64,000 nt of DNA from Spirosoma fluviale (GTDB lineage: Bacteria; Bacteroidota; Bacteroidia; Cytophagales; Spirosomataceae). A program made the position numbers and the translations under genes. The DNA lies in contig CAMDJW010000002.1 in NCBI GenBank assembly GCA_945901025.1, positions 264,004 to 328,003 of the forward strand, in the 5' to 3' direction. Positions within the stretch are counted from its first letter, which is position 1; every line of letters starts with the position of its first letter. This document shows positions 25,512-34,543 of the stretch, piece by piece. The notes beneath the pieces are model-generated. The model saw only the letters and a list, made by a program, of their open reading frames with translations, did not search any database and had not been told where the DNA came from.

Positions 25512-28502
25512 ATGAGATATCTAATTTTAGCGATTAGCCTGTTGATTATCAGTTGTCAGGGCAAAGAACATCCCATGATTAAGCTCACAGAGGAGCATCA
25601 AAAAGCCTTAAATTCCATTCAAGTGATGGATGGATTTGAAGTAGAATTAGTGGCCGCTGACCCCTTAATCGCAGATCCAGTGGCGATGGAAATCGACGAA
25701 GATGGCAATTGGTTCGTGCTAGAAATGTCAGGTTATCCATTAGACCTAAGCAAAAAAGGACACGTTAAAAAATTGGTGGATACGAATCAAGACGGCTACC
25801 CAGACAAGAGTATTTTGTTTGCGGACAGCCTAACCTTACCCATGGGAATCATGAAATGGAAGAAGGGAATTTTAGTCGCTGATTCCCCTAACATCATTTA
25901 TTTAGAAGACACGGATGGAGATAATAAAGCCGATAAGCGCGAAGTAGTTTTGACGGGATTCTCTTTATCGAATCCGCAACACAACATGAATAGCCCTAAA
26001 TTTGGGATAGACAATTGGATTTATTTAGGTCATTCGGGGGCTATCAATTCATTCTCCTATGAAAATATTTTTGGAGATAAAGGAAAAGAAATCACGTTCG
26101 CTGGCAATCCCAATGCCCCTAAATTACCACAAAACGGGAATGGCCGAAATGTTCGTTTTAAGCCAGGCTCATTTGAGATCGAATCCTTATCTGGGGAGAC
26201 CCAATATGGACATACGACGGATCCATGGGGCAGACGTTTTTATACCGACAATGCCGACCATCTTTTTCATGAGGTGATCGACGCACGCTATGTAAATGCC
26301 AATAAAAATTTAGTGATTTCAGAAGCCATGTCTAAAATACCCGATCATGGGGATGCATGTGAAGTGTATCCAATTTCAGAAAATCCAAATCACCAATTGC
26401 TTACCGACATCGGAGTGGTGTCTTCCAGTTGCAGTGTGACTTGGTATGATGGGGGAGCTTTTGGGAAGGACTTTAAAAATGTGACATTCATAGGCGAGCC
26501 CACACACAACCTAGTTCATGCCGACATAATTGAGTCCAAAGGAGCTACTTTTTCAGGCAAAAGACTCCTTGAAAAAAAGGAATTTTTAGCCTCAAAAGAT
26601 CCATGGTTCCGACCAGTTAATTTTTACGTGGGTCCTGATGGTGCGCTTTATGTGGTTGATTATTATCGCCAATTGATTGAGCATCCAGAGTGGATGTCGG
26701 ATGAGGTAAATAAAAGTGGGGCATTATATAACGGCTCGACCAAAGGACGAATCTATCGCGTGACTAAGAAAGGAAGCGACCCGATGGATTGGATGAAATC
26801 GGTCCGCTTGAGTGAAAAATCTTCAGATGAATTAGTCAAATTACTGAGCCATGAAAATGGTTGGTTTAGAAAGACAGCCCAACGGCTTTTATTTCAACGC
26901 GGAGATAAAAAAGTAGCTTCAGCGCTATCTGATTTAGTCCGTTCAGATGCGGAATATGGCACTGTTGCCGCATTGTGGTTGCTACATGACTGGGGAATTT
27001 TAAATCCCAAAGATCTTGAAAATGCGTTAAAATCGGGTTATGAAGGTGTTCGTGAAAATGCATTACAACTCGCAGATCGCATGGCGCAAAAACCAGGATT
27101 TAAAGGAAATTTGGCTATAAATGAGTCCCTGATTAAATTAGCTGATGACCCTTCGGCGCGCGTTAGATTTCAATGGATATGTTCGTCGAGCTATCTGAGT
27201 TTACCCAAAATGGCTGAATTAAAAGCGAAGATTTTGACCAAGGACATCGATGATCATTGGACTGGAATCGCAGCCATCGCCTCTTCTCAAGGGGCAGAAT
27301 ATGATTTATTGAAATTTAGTACACAAGCGATGGGGCCTACTGCCAGCGAAGGAAAATCTGAATTTTTAGAATATCTCGCGGCCACCTTAGTGAAAAAAGG
27401 AGATACTGAATTTTTGAATTTGGCGATTGACACTAATCCCAAAAATGACTGGTGGCAGGCAGCAATCTTAAAAGGAGTTGCCGCTTACGTCAATGAAACA
27501 CACAGCGCATTCCAAGTTTCAGAATCGCAAAAAGATTTAATGGCTCAAACTTTTTATAGCACCGAAAACCATGAATTGAGAGGATCAATCATTCGCATAT
27601 TTGCGATCAGTGGTTTACCAAAAAATACCGCTATAATTGCAGAAGGCAGTAAAAAAGCAAGTGTTTCTGCCAACAAAGAATTACAGGCTAGTTCTTTAAA
27701 ACTGGTGGCATTAGCTAAGACCCCTGCGGTGGAAGCCCAACTAGTCAACCTGTTAAGTCAAAAAAATCCAGAGCATTTACAGGTAGCAGCCATCACTTCA
27801 TTGCCTGAAAAAATTAAGCCTGCCGATTTAATTGCGATCAATCGAGCGTATTCTTCGATGGCACCAAAGGCTAAAAAAGAATGGATTAAATACATGCTTT
27901 TCAATGATGCATACATCACTAGCTTGCTCAAAGAAGTTGAGAAAAATAACATTCCCAAAAGTGATTTAGCTTGGCCACAGTTTGTCGAGTTAATGAATTA
28001 TTACGACAAGGGAGTGCGCGCATTGGCGAGAAAAGTTTTGGCCATCTCAGAAGACCGTAAAGCCATTTTACAAAACTATTTGCCGGCGGCAGATATGGTC
28101 GGAAATGTGGAAAACGGAAAGAAAGTTTTTGAGGCTAATTGTACTACTTGTCACATTATTAAAGATGTAAAAGGCGTGGAGTTTGGGCCTAATTTGTCGA
28201 CGTTAAAAAGCAGAAATGCCTTATCGATTGTTACAGAAATCATCAATCCGAATAATTCCATTGCCGATAAATATGGCCAATGGGAAATGGAGATGAAGGA
28301 TGGTACTCGATTAACGGGAATTATAACCTCAGAAAACAATCAATCTCTTGCCCTAAAATTAATGGGGGGAACGATTCAAAACATCGAAAAGACACGAATT
28401 AAATCGAAGCGAGATCAGCGTGTTTCAGCTATGCCTAATGGCTTAGAAGGTAACATCAATCTGAAAGCTATGGCTGATTTAATCGCTTATATTAAGAAAT
28501 AA
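25512..28502 (+). CDS. PVC-type haem-binding CxxCH lipoprotein with a propeller and HEAT-like repeats
   Basis: A 996-residue lipoprotein (lipobox LLIISC). Residues of about 30-410 form a PQQ-glucose-dehydrogenase-like propeller (DGFEVELVAADPLIADPVAM, NWIYLGHSG, GPDGALYVVDYYRQLIEHP). The middle, about 430-850, is helical with HEAT-like repeats (LLSHENGWFRKTAQRLLFQRG). A single cytochrome c domain ends the protein, with haem motif CTTCH at about residues 877-881. This architecture is common in Planctomycetes and Bacteroidota near carbohydrate genes and is thought to oxidise sugars or alcohols outside the cytoplasm. It is a single-gene unit between divergent and convergent neighbours, closed by a strong terminator. 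The substrate is unknown. Confidence 0.9.
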   Translation: MRYLILAISLLIISCQGKEHPMIKLTEEHQKALNSIQVMDGFEVELVAADPLIADPVAMEIDEDGNWFVLEMSGYPLDLSKKGHVKKLVDTNQDGYPDKSILFADSLTLPMGIMKWKKGILVADSPNIIYLEDTDGDNKADKREVVLTGFSLSNPQHNMNSPKFGIDNWIYLGHSGAINSFSYENIFGDKGKEITFAGNPNAPKLPQNGNGRNVRFKPGSFEIESLSGETQYGHTTDPWGRRFYTDNADHLFHEVIDARYVNANKNLVISEAMSKIPDHGDACEVYPISENPNHQLLTDIGVVSSSCSVTWYDGGAFGKDFKNVTFIGEPTHNLVHADIIESKGATFSGKRLLEKKEFLASKDPWFRPVNFYVGPDGALYVVDYYRQLIEHPEWMSDEVNKSGALYNGSTKGRIYRVTKKGSDPMDWMKSVRLSEKSSDELVKLLSHENGWFRKTAQRLLFQRGDKKVASALSDLVRSDAEYGTVAALWLLHDWGILNPKDLENALKSGYEGVRENALQLADRMAQKPGFKGNLAINESLIKLADDPSARVRFQWICSSSYLSLPKMAELKAKILTKDIDDHWTGIAAIASSQGAEYDLLKFSTQAMGPTASEGKSEFLEYLAATLVKKGDTEFLNLAIDTNPKNDWWQAAILKGVAAYVNETHSAFQVSESQKDLMAQTFYSTENHELRGSIIRIFAISGLPKNTAIIAEGSKKASVSANKELQASSLKLVALAKTPAVEAQLVNLLSQKNPEHLQVAAITSLPEKIKPADLIAINRAYSSMAPKAKKEWIKYMLFNDAYITSLLKEVEKNNIPKSDLAWPQFVELMNYYDKGVRALARKVLAISEDRKAILQNYLPAADMVGNVENGKKVFEANCTTCHIIKDVKGVEFGPNLSTLKSRNALSIVTEIINPNNSIADKYGQWEMEMKDGTRLTGIITSENNQSLALKLMGGTIQNIEKTRIKSKRDQRVSAMPNGLEGNINLKAMADLIAYIKK

Positions 28503-28506
28503 AACG

Positions 28507-28533
28507 ATGGGCGAAGCTCGATGCTTCGCCCAT
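28507..28533. terminator. Strong bidirectional terminator hairpin
   Basis: ATGGGCGAAGC, loop TCGAT, GCTTCGCCCAT: an 11-bp perfect GC-rich stem lying between two convergent genes (stops at 28502 and 28539). T-rich DNA follows on the plus strand, and A-rich DNA precedes it. Confidence 0.9.
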
Positions 28534-28538
28534 TTAAT

Positions 28539-29738
28539 TTATTTTTTCCAGGTTTCTTTTTCAGAAATTTCGCCGGTCTTTTTATTTTTCAAAATCACTT
28601 TTTTATCTCCGTTAGGTAAAATCTCATCCTTGATGAACCAATGCTCCGCGTCATATTCCTGATACACGGACGGTTTTTGTACGCCTGTTTGGCCTCGCCA
28701 AACTGGCAAATTAACTGGCTCCCACAATTTGGTTTTGGCAGATTTATAGGCCGCATCCACAATCGCGTTGACTACATATCCATCGTAAAAAGTTTCACGG
28801 GGTTGTACTCCTTTTTCAAATGAATCAAACATGTCATTAAACATTGTTGGGTAGCCTAATTCATGTGCTTCATCACCTACAGGAAATTGCCAACCGGTAG
28901 TCGATTCAGCCTTTTCGGCTACATAATCGGTCCCAGCACCGGTAGTAAACATTTCAAAACCCGTACGTAAAAATGAATTGACCCAAATCGTTCCTTCGGT
29001 TCCCATCACCTCATCTCTTAAATCCATGCCTCCACGAAAAGTCCAAGAAACTTCAAATTGGCCAATCGCTCCATTCTCATATTTCACTAAACCGATGGCA
29101 TGATCTTCTGCGTCTATTGGCTTCACTTGGGTGTCGGCCCAGCACATCACCTCAACAGGCAAAATATCTTTTCCAATAAAATTTCTTGCAATTTCAATGC
29201 AATGGCAACCTAAATCCAACACAGCTCCACCCCCTGCTTTTTCAATGTCCCAAAACCAATCAGAATGCGGACCTGGATGCGTTTCCCTCGACTTCGCCCA
29301 AAGTACTCGGCCTATGGAACCCGCCTCCACACTTTTCACCGACTTTAAAAATTTCGGGGTATAACATAGGTCTTCCAAATAACCCGCAAAAACACCGGCT
29401 TCCTCGCAGGCCAAAGTCATCCTTAATGCCTCCGCTGCAGTCCGACCCAATGGCTTGGTACACAATACCGCTTTTTTATGTTTCACACAAAGCATTACGG
29501 CTTCTTCATGTAGGTAATTTGGCAAAGCTATGACCACAAATTCCGTCTCCGGATGAGCGATAGCCTCTTCCATTTCGGTGGTAAAATGAGCGACTTGATA
29601 GTCCGTCGCAAAGCGAATCGCTGTTTCTTTTTTACGTGCATAAACCACGGTCACAATATCTTTCCCGCGTCTGCCGCAAAGAGATTCCGCATAAAAACGG
29701 CCGATAAATCCCCCGCCTAAAATACATACTTTAGCCAT
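28539..29738 (-). CDS. Gfo/Idh/MocA-family oxidoreductase
   Basis: A 399-residue NAD(P)-dependent sugar dehydrogenase. The Rossmann motif is GGGFIGRFYAESL at the N-terminus, CTKPLGRTAAEA carries the family's (E/T)KP lysine, and GGGAVLDLGCHCIEIA is the C-terminal domain's active-site histidine stretch. The C-terminal tail (KNKKTGEISEKETW) is longer than usual. It follows the TIM-barrel isomerase by eight bases in the GH140-PhyH-isomerase run, and probably oxidises or reduces a sugar or inositol-like compound. Absence of a signal peptide puts it in the cytoplasm. The exact substrate is unknown. Confidence 0.9.
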   Translation of the reverse strand: MAKVCILGGGFIGRFYAESLCGRRGKDIVTVVYARKKETAIRFATDYQVAHFTTEMEEAIAHPETEFVVIALPNYLHEEAVMLCVKHKKAVLCTKPLGRTAAEALRMTLACEEAGVFAGYLEDLCYTPKFLKSVKSVEAGSIGRVLWAKSRETHPGPHSDWFWDIEKAGGGAVLDLGCHCIEIARNFIGKDILPVEVMCWADTQVKPIDAEDHAIGLVKYENGAIGQFEVSWTFRGGMDLRDEVMGTEGTIWVNSFLRTGFEMFTTGAGTDYVAEKAESTTGWQFPVGDEAHELGYPTMFNDMFDSFEKGVQPRETFYDGYVVNAIVDAAYKSAKTKLWEPVNLPVWRGQTGVQKPSVYQEYDAEHWFIKDEILPNGDKKVILKNKKTGEISEKETWKK

Positions 29739-29746
29739 AATCTTTT

Positions 29747-30649
29747 TTAATTAAATAATGCTTTGACTACTTTTAAATCGATGGCATGAGCCTGAGCGGC
29801 ATCCATCGTTTGAACCGTTTTAGCTTCAAGACACTGCTCGATGACTAAATGGGGTTTAATTTTTTTCCTTTTTAATTCTTTAGCCAAGCGAACATAATCG
29901 ATGTCCCCTTTTCCGGAAAAGGTTTCGGTCCAAATTCCATTGATTGACTGACGAATATGCAAAGCAACAATCCTATTTCCATAGGTTTTCAAAATATCAA
30001 AAACCGTTTGTTCTGAATTTCCCGAACCTCGATAAACCCAATGCACGTCCATGCAAAAAGCCAGATTTTCGGGTTTTGTATGTTGCAAAACATAATGAAA
30101 TTCTCGTGCGTTTTCACGAAACTCAACATCGTGTGTATGATAAGCTAAGGTGATTCCTTTTTGTTTTAATTGACTCCCCAGCAAATTCAGTTTTTCCACT
30201 TGGCATACTAGTTCCGCATCCGTTTTTGCCACGCCATTTTTTAGCGGACTGGGATTCGTTACGAAGATGTTGGTTCCTTCCGATTTCAATCGATCTGCGA
30301 TCGCTAAGATTCGTTGGATCGACAAATCCGCTTCCTTAGGTTCATGTAAAATACTGCCCACATAAATAGAAGGCAGGGCAATCTCATATTTTTTTAACGC
30401 GGGAATTAGCTTATTTAAATCGGCTACATTTCCGATGGATGGCTCCAAAGCCTTCAAACCTGAACGCGCATAATCTTGGATACATGCATCCCAATCTTGG
30501 CCCCATATTTTTCCCGCTCTTTGGTAAAATGTAATCCAGTTGTATCCGTTGCTTGAAATCACTCTTTGCTCTTGGCCCTCATAAAAAAGCGAGGCTCCTA
30601 CCGGTAACATCAGCAAAAATTCGCGTCTGGAAAATGGCTGCGTCATCAT
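29747..30649 (-). CDS. Sugar phosphate isomerase/epimerase-like TIM-barrel protein with an export signal
   Basis: This is an AP-endonuclease-2-like TIM barrel (xylose-isomerase-like family) of 300 residues. Metal-ligand segments include LAYHTHDVEF, FCMDVHWVYRG and HLVIEQC, the usual Glu/Asp/His/Glu set. The N-terminus FSRREFLLMLPVGASLF resembles a Tat signal, so it may act in the periplasm, as many relatives in Bacteroidota do. Its stop and start are tightly packed: the start overlaps the PhyH gene's stop region by four bases, and it ends eight bases before the Gfo/Idh/MocA gene. The two probably act in succession on one sugar derivative. Confidence 0.85.
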   Translation of the reverse strand: MMTQPFSRREFLLMLPVGASLFYEGQEQRVISSNGYNWITFYQRAGKIWGQDWDACIQDYARSGLKALEPSIGNVADLNKLIPALKKYEIALPSIYVGSILHEPKEADLSIQRILAIADRLKSEGTNIFVTNPSPLKNGVAKTDAELVCQVEKLNLLGSQLKQKGITLAYHTHDVEFRENAREFHYVLQHTKPENLAFCMDVHWVYRGSGNSEQTVFDILKTYGNRIVALHIRQSINGIWTETFSGKGDIDYVRLAKELKRKKIKPHLVIEQCLEAKTVQTMDAAQAHAIDLKVVKALFN

Positions 30650-31458
30650 TTAATTTGGAGTGTGATTTCTTTTTCTTTCAATAGAAAATCGGCCTGATTC
30701 ACTTCCTTTTTCCCGCTGGCAAGCAAAGCTTCATCGGGCACCATCGACACCGGTGTAATGCAAGAAGTATTTTTTTCCCTGAAAGGAATATTGTGGGCTA
30801 AGTTGTAGGCGGAAATGACAGACCAACGGGCAGTATCCGAAAGATTTGCTTCGGAGCGATGGAGGACATTGGGGTGGAAAAACAGAACGTCTCCCGCTTT
30901 TAATTCACAGTATATAAGGTCGGAAACCTTTTCCGCTTCTTGGACAAAATCCATGTCAGCGCCTTGTTGCTCCCCCGCAAAATGATGCTCAATTCTTTGC
31001 ATTTTATGGGTGCCTTTCAAAACTTGCAGGCAGCCATTTTCGATCGTAGCATCCGTCAAAGCAACCATAACCGAAATCATATCTTCGGGATATAAAAATC
31101 CATTTTTATACCAATATCCATAATCTTGATGCCACTCCCAAGCGCCTCCTACTCGAGGTTCTTTTTGCATCACTTTCGAGTGAAAATGACATACTTCCCC
31201 AGGACCTAAAAGACTTTGTACCCCTTGAACCAGTCGGGCGCAACGAGACATTAAACCGAAAGAATCATCGCCAGCAGTAAACCAAAGCGTTAATTTTGTT
31301 TTCTTTCCGTTTTGATCATTTAAGTCAAATGAATTGTTGACCACAGAGTCATCCGTCGCCACCCCATACAATAAATCAATTTCTGCTTGGCTAAACATGC
31401 CAGGTATTTGGACATAACCATCTTGATGATAGGAATCGATTTGAGCTTGGGTTAACAT
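30646..31458 (-). CDS. Phytanoyl-CoA dioxygenase (PhyH) family oxygenase
   Basis: A 2-oxoglutarate/Fe(II)-dependent oxygenase of 270 residues. The iron-binding HxD is WEWHQDYGYW, the distal histidine is in NVLHRSEAN, and the 2-oxoglutarate-binding arginine follows in TARWSVISAYN. Family members hydroxylate many small molecules, so the name does not imply phytanic acid. The neighbours handle sugars, so the substrate may be a methylated or modified sugar. It overlaps the TIM-barrel gene by four bases, and the GH140-like gene is 84 bases upstream. Confidence 0.88.
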   Translation of the reverse strand: MLTQAQIDSYHQDGYVQIPGMFSQAEIDLLYGVATDDSVVNNSFDLNDQNGKKTKLTLWFTAGDDSFGLMSRCARLVQGVQSLLGPGEVCHFHSKVMQKEPRVGGAWEWHQDYGYWYKNGFLYPEDMISVMVALTDATIENGCLQVLKGTHKMQRIEHHFAGEQQGADMDFVQEAEKVSDLIYCELKAGDVLFFHPNVLHRSEANLSDTARWSVISAYNLAHNIPFREKNTSCITPVSMVPDEALLASGKKEVNQADFLLKEKEITLQIK

Positions 31459-31542
31459 ACGTGTATAATTAGGTTTAGCGATGCCAAATTAATAAATAAT
31501 ATTAGAATTAAATGCGCTGGATGAATTCTTAATTTGGTGTAT

Positions 31543-33306
31543 TTATTTGTTGGGCTGAGCGGTAGTCGCCGAACTATTTCCTGTGGCTGCATTTGCTGTG
31601 GGAGCCATAGGCGCTGTCGCTGAACTTGTTTGTAAAGTGCTCGTCGGCGAAGCCTGAGGTTTTACTTCAGGGACAACGGTGGGCGTAGTCGCAGGATTTG
31701 CCTGCAAGGTGCTCGTCGACGAAGGTTTGGTTTCAATTGTTCCAGCAGGGGTGCTCGTTGGCGCAGGCGCAGGACTCGCTTGCGCAGGAGTCGTTGCCGT
31801 AGCTTGCGGTTTAGGTTCAACTTTCACTTCGGGGCCCGCCGCGGGGGTGGTTGGCGCGACAGTCGGATTAAGACCCGAACTTGGTTTTGCCTCTGGAATT
31901 GCTTTAACCTCTGGACTCGGTTTTACTTCTATAGCAGCAGGCTCAGGTTTAACTTCAGGTTTGGGATCTGGCAAAGATTCTAACACCATCACCCAGTCCA
32001 ACCCATATCCTTTGGTGGGTGGGGTAAAAGTCTGAATCCCTGTATTGTTGATGTTGTTTTTTGTTGACTTTTCGCCCGTCCTAGGGTTAACCCAAAAGAA
32101 AGCCGATTTTTCACCGGGGATTTGACCCATTTTTAAACGGAAACGTTTTCCTACGCATGAGTACACAAAAACATAGTCTTTTCCACGAGTGGCTTGAATA
32201 CGCTCCCCGGGGGTTTCATCGGACTCAATTAAAATGGATTGGTCTGGGATTCGGTCGAGCATGGATTTAGATTCCATTAGTTCTCGGGCAAATTTCATTT
32301 GGTTTGCGCCGGGTAAATCTAAGGCAATTTTCCAAGGGAAATGGGGGCCATTGATTCCGACTCGGGTAGAATCATACATTTGCCACACATCATGGCAGCC
32401 ATAGGTATGACCAAAAGCTCCTGCAAATAAATCCAAATAGGCATATTTTCTGATGTCGTAGGCACTAGAGGTTCCTAAGTCTTTTGCATTAAAACAAACG
32501 GGATGATCTTCGTACATCGGTTCGCCGTCGATGATCGGCTTAAAGGGTGCCTTGTTATATAGAGTTGATACTTTTAAATAATGTTCTTGATCTCGGCAGT
32601 GGCCATTTTGAAACATATTGAAATCTAACCATTCACTTTGGTGAAACCATTCGGCAGATCCTAGGGCATTGGGTTGTGGATGAAAACTCATGAGTACCTT
32701 GTTGGGTCCGCCGGCTCCTGCTGTAACTCCTTCGGCTAAGGCATTCCATATTTCAACTTGCTGGGCATTCTTGGGATTGCGATCCCCACCCATGATCCAA
32801 ATCAAATTGGTCTTTTTTTCAAAGCGCTGGCCGATCCCTTTTCCATAGGTATTTGCGTTTTTGGCATTGAAAATTTCTGGGCCTTTTCCCCAGGTCGACT
32901 TATCCACTTTGTCCCCCCAGGTCGGAAGTAATGCAATGGTCAGGCCAAATTTGCCCGCAATATTGATTAGACTATCTACGTGAGCAAAATATTTTTCATT
33001 GGGTTTTGTGGGGTCTAAATCGATCAGTGGCAAGTCACCATTGGCATTCGGTGTTTGCAATCCATCCAATTCCGCTAAGGCCACCGCTTGGATCACGGTA
33101 AATCCTTGCTCACTTCTTTTCTTGAAATAATAGGTGGCATCTTCTTTGGAAAGTCGATGAAAAAGTTCCCAGGCAGTATCTCCAAGCCAGAAAAATGGCT
33201 TGCCATCGCGTGTAATAAATCGACGATTTTCGCTTACTTGAAACTGGCCAAAAGTGCTTGTGGACCACGTTAAAATAAAAACAAAAACGAATAATAAGCG
33301 AATCAT
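31543..33306 (-). CDS. GH140-like (DUF4038) glycoside hydrolase with a Pro/Ala/Thr-rich tail
   Basis: Starting at ATG 33306 (MIRLLFVFVFILTW) it has a signal peptide ending at TFGQ. The catalytic part (about residues 20-440) matches DUF4038 apiosidase-like enzymes: RFITRDGKPFFWLGDTAWELFHRL, FTVIQAVALAELDG, LPTWGDK, LIWIMGGDRNP and KPIIDGEPMYED, the last two carrying likely catalytic acids. The final 140 or so residues are an unstructured Pro/Ala/Thr/Glu/Lys tail with repeated PEVK words, unusual for this family and without a T9SS domain. GH140 members cleave apiose from rhamnogalacturonan II. Whether this one does so is not shown. A promoter motif sits 19 bases before this start. Confidence 0.85.
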   Translation of the reverse strand: MIRLLFVFVFILTWSTSTFGQFQVSENRRFITRDGKPFFWLGDTAWELFHRLSKEDATYYFKKRSEQGFTVIQAVALAELDGLQTPNANGDLPLIDLDPTKPNEKYFAHVDSLINIAGKFGLTIALLPTWGDKVDKSTWGKGPEIFNAKNANTYGKGIGQRFEKKTNLIWIMGGDRNPKNAQQVEIWNALAEGVTAGAGGPNKVLMSFHPQPNALGSAEWFHQSEWLDFNMFQNGHCRDQEHYLKVSTLYNKAPFKPIIDGEPMYEDHPVCFNAKDLGTSSAYDIRKYAYLDLFAGAFGHTYGCHDVWQMYDSTRVGINGPHFPWKIALDLPGANQMKFARELMESKSMLDRIPDQSILIESDETPGERIQATRGKDYVFVYSCVGKRFRLKMGQIPGEKSAFFWVNPRTGEKSTKNNINNTGIQTFTPPTKGYGLDWVMVLESLPDPKPEVKPEPAAIEVKPSPEVKAIPEAKPSSGLNPTVAPTTPAAGPEVKVEPKPQATATTPAQASPAPAPTSTPAGTIETKPSSTSTLQANPATTPTVVPEVKPQASPTSTLQTSSATAPMAPTANAATGNSSATTAQPNK

Positions 33307-33324
33307 GTAAATCGATTTGGTTTG

Positions 33325-33332
33325 CAAATTTA
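33325..33332 (-). promoter_or_regulatory. Candidate -7 element for the GH140-like operon
   Basis: TAAATTTG on the minus strand matches TAnnTTTG exactly, 19 bases before ATG 33306. It excludes the ORF-track start at 33348, which lies upstream of the motif. The -33 box is not convincing. Confidence 0.45.
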
Positions 33333-33366
33333 GCCCGAATTTACACAATTTATATAAAAATGAATT

Positions 33367-33693
33367 TTAATTTTGGAAGTCGAACCCCTTCAAATCAAAT
33401 GTTTCTTCAGGGGAGGTTTGAAAAGCTAACCATTCCTTTTCAAATTGTTTTATCGCCGAGCCCTTCATCTTTTTATACAGACATATACTATTGTCCAAAT
33501 CCATTTTCAAACAAATACGAACCTCGTCTAATTCAAATATGATGGTCCATTCGTTTGATTGAATAAAAAAATTAGCTGGTAAAATCCAGGCCTGGCTATC
33601 ATGTATTCGCGTGGGCATACGATATTTTTTTTCTGGATAGGGATTAAAATATAGCCCTGATTCCCACAATTGAATTTGTGTTGTAGTAATCAT
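33367..33693 (-). CDS. Small protein of unknown function
   Basis: A 108-residue protein I do not recognise. It has no signal peptide or membrane segment. The sequence is balanced and looks coding (alternating hydrophobic and charged residues, WTIIFELDEVRICLKMDLD), consistent with a small beta-rich cytoplasmic domain. It lies 60 bases upstream of the GH140-like gene on the same strand, but the promoter motif in between suggests separate transcription. There is no clear competitor on the other strand. I keep it as a probable gene. Confidence 0.55.
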   Translation of the reverse strand: MITTTQIQLWESGLYFNPYPEKKYRMPTRIHDSQAWILPANFFIQSNEWTIIFELDEVRICLKMDLDNSICLYKKMKGSAIKQFEKEWLAFQTSPEETFDLKGFDFQN

Positions 33694-33875
33694 TGATTTA
33701 TTATTTCTACTTATTTGGCGTTAGTTTGCGGAATTAAAACAAAATTTAATTTAAGCTGCATATTGTAATAAAAAGCAACTCAATCTTCCCTTTCTTGTAC
33801 TATATCATAAAATGGGTACAAAATAATAAATCTATTAACAGATAAATAATCACAATTGTCATCAAATTTATTCGA

Positions 33876-33914
33876 TTTATTAACACTGTTCATTATATTT
33901 GCAATGTAAATAAA
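33876..33914 (+). promoter_or_regulatory. TetR-gene promoter within a candidate operator
   Basis: TATATTTG at 33894-33901 matches TAnnTTTG exactly; TTCG at 33871-33874 with a 19-base spacer could be a -33 box. TTTATTAACA (33876-33885) and TGTAAATAAA (33905-33914) are inverted repeats, 9 of 10 paired, that bracket the -7 box. The ATG at 33919 leaves a leader of about 10 bases. This is a plausible autoregulation site for the efflux operon. Confidence 0.5.
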
Positions 33915-33918
33915 AGCC

Positions 33919-34539
33919 ATGGGGATTTTAGAAAGAAAGGAGAAGCAAAGGGAAGAAATCAGGAAAATGATTTTGGAGGCTTCCATGCAGTTGTTTGTCA
34001 AGGAGGGCTTTGAAAACGTTTCCATTCGGAAAATTGCAGACCTCATAGAATATAGCCCGACTACCCTGTACATTTATTTTAAGGATAAAAATGAAATCTT
34101 ATTTCATCTCTGTGAGATGGGATTCGAGCGAATGATTGCGTCTAATTTGGCACTGGTACAAATTGAAAATCCGATTGACCGACTGTATGTATTGGGTGAA
34201 AATTACATCAATTTTGGTTTAGAGAATCCTGAATATTATGATTTGATGTTCATTCAAAATGCTCCCATGAAAACGATTAGAGAGCAAAATGTGGGTCATT
34301 GGCCCAACGGAGATGTCGCATTAGAAACCTTAAAACATATTATTCAAGAATGCATGGATAAGAAATTAATTCAAACAGGCGATGTAGCCACGATATCCAT
34401 GGCCGTATGGGCGGTTGCCCATGGTCTGGTTTCGTTAGCGATACGCCAACGATTGGAGCGATTAGTAGAACCCGATAAGGTGGTAAAATCCATGCATGAG
34501 TCGATTAGTTGGATGATTAATACACTGAAAAAAGCCTAA
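33919..34539 (+). CDS. TetR/AcrR-family regulator of the efflux operon
   Basis: A 206-residue repressor. The N-terminal helix-turn-helix is standard: ILEASMQLFVKEGFENVSIRKIADLIEYSPTTLYIYFKDKNEIL. The C-terminal ligand and dimer domain (about residues 75-206) is helical and resembles the TetR_C_33/WHG type. It is followed four bases later by the tolC-like gene, so it probably represses its own RND operon and releases it when a drug or metabolite binds. An inverted repeat around the promoter fits this. The inducer is unknown. Confidence 0.92.
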   Translation: MGILERKEKQREEIRKMILEASMQLFVKEGFENVSIRKIADLIEYSPTTLYIYFKDKNEILFHLCEMGFERMIASNLALVQIENPIDRLYVLGENYINFGLENPEYYDLMFIQNAPMKTIREQNVGHWPNGDVALETLKHIIQECMDKKLIQTGDVATISMAVWAVAHGLVSLAIRQRLERLVEPDKVVKSMHESISWMINTLKKA

Positions 34540-34543
34540 GAAA

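Noticed and set aside
29186-29533. 115-residue plus-strand ORF
   Set aside because: It lies wholly inside the well-supported Gfo/Idh/MocA gene and has no protein-like features.
31679-32035. 118-residue plus-strand ORF rich in Gly, Ala and Val
   Set aside because: It is a shadow of the Pro/Ala-rich tail of the GH140-like gene on the minus strand; its composition only mirrors that tail.
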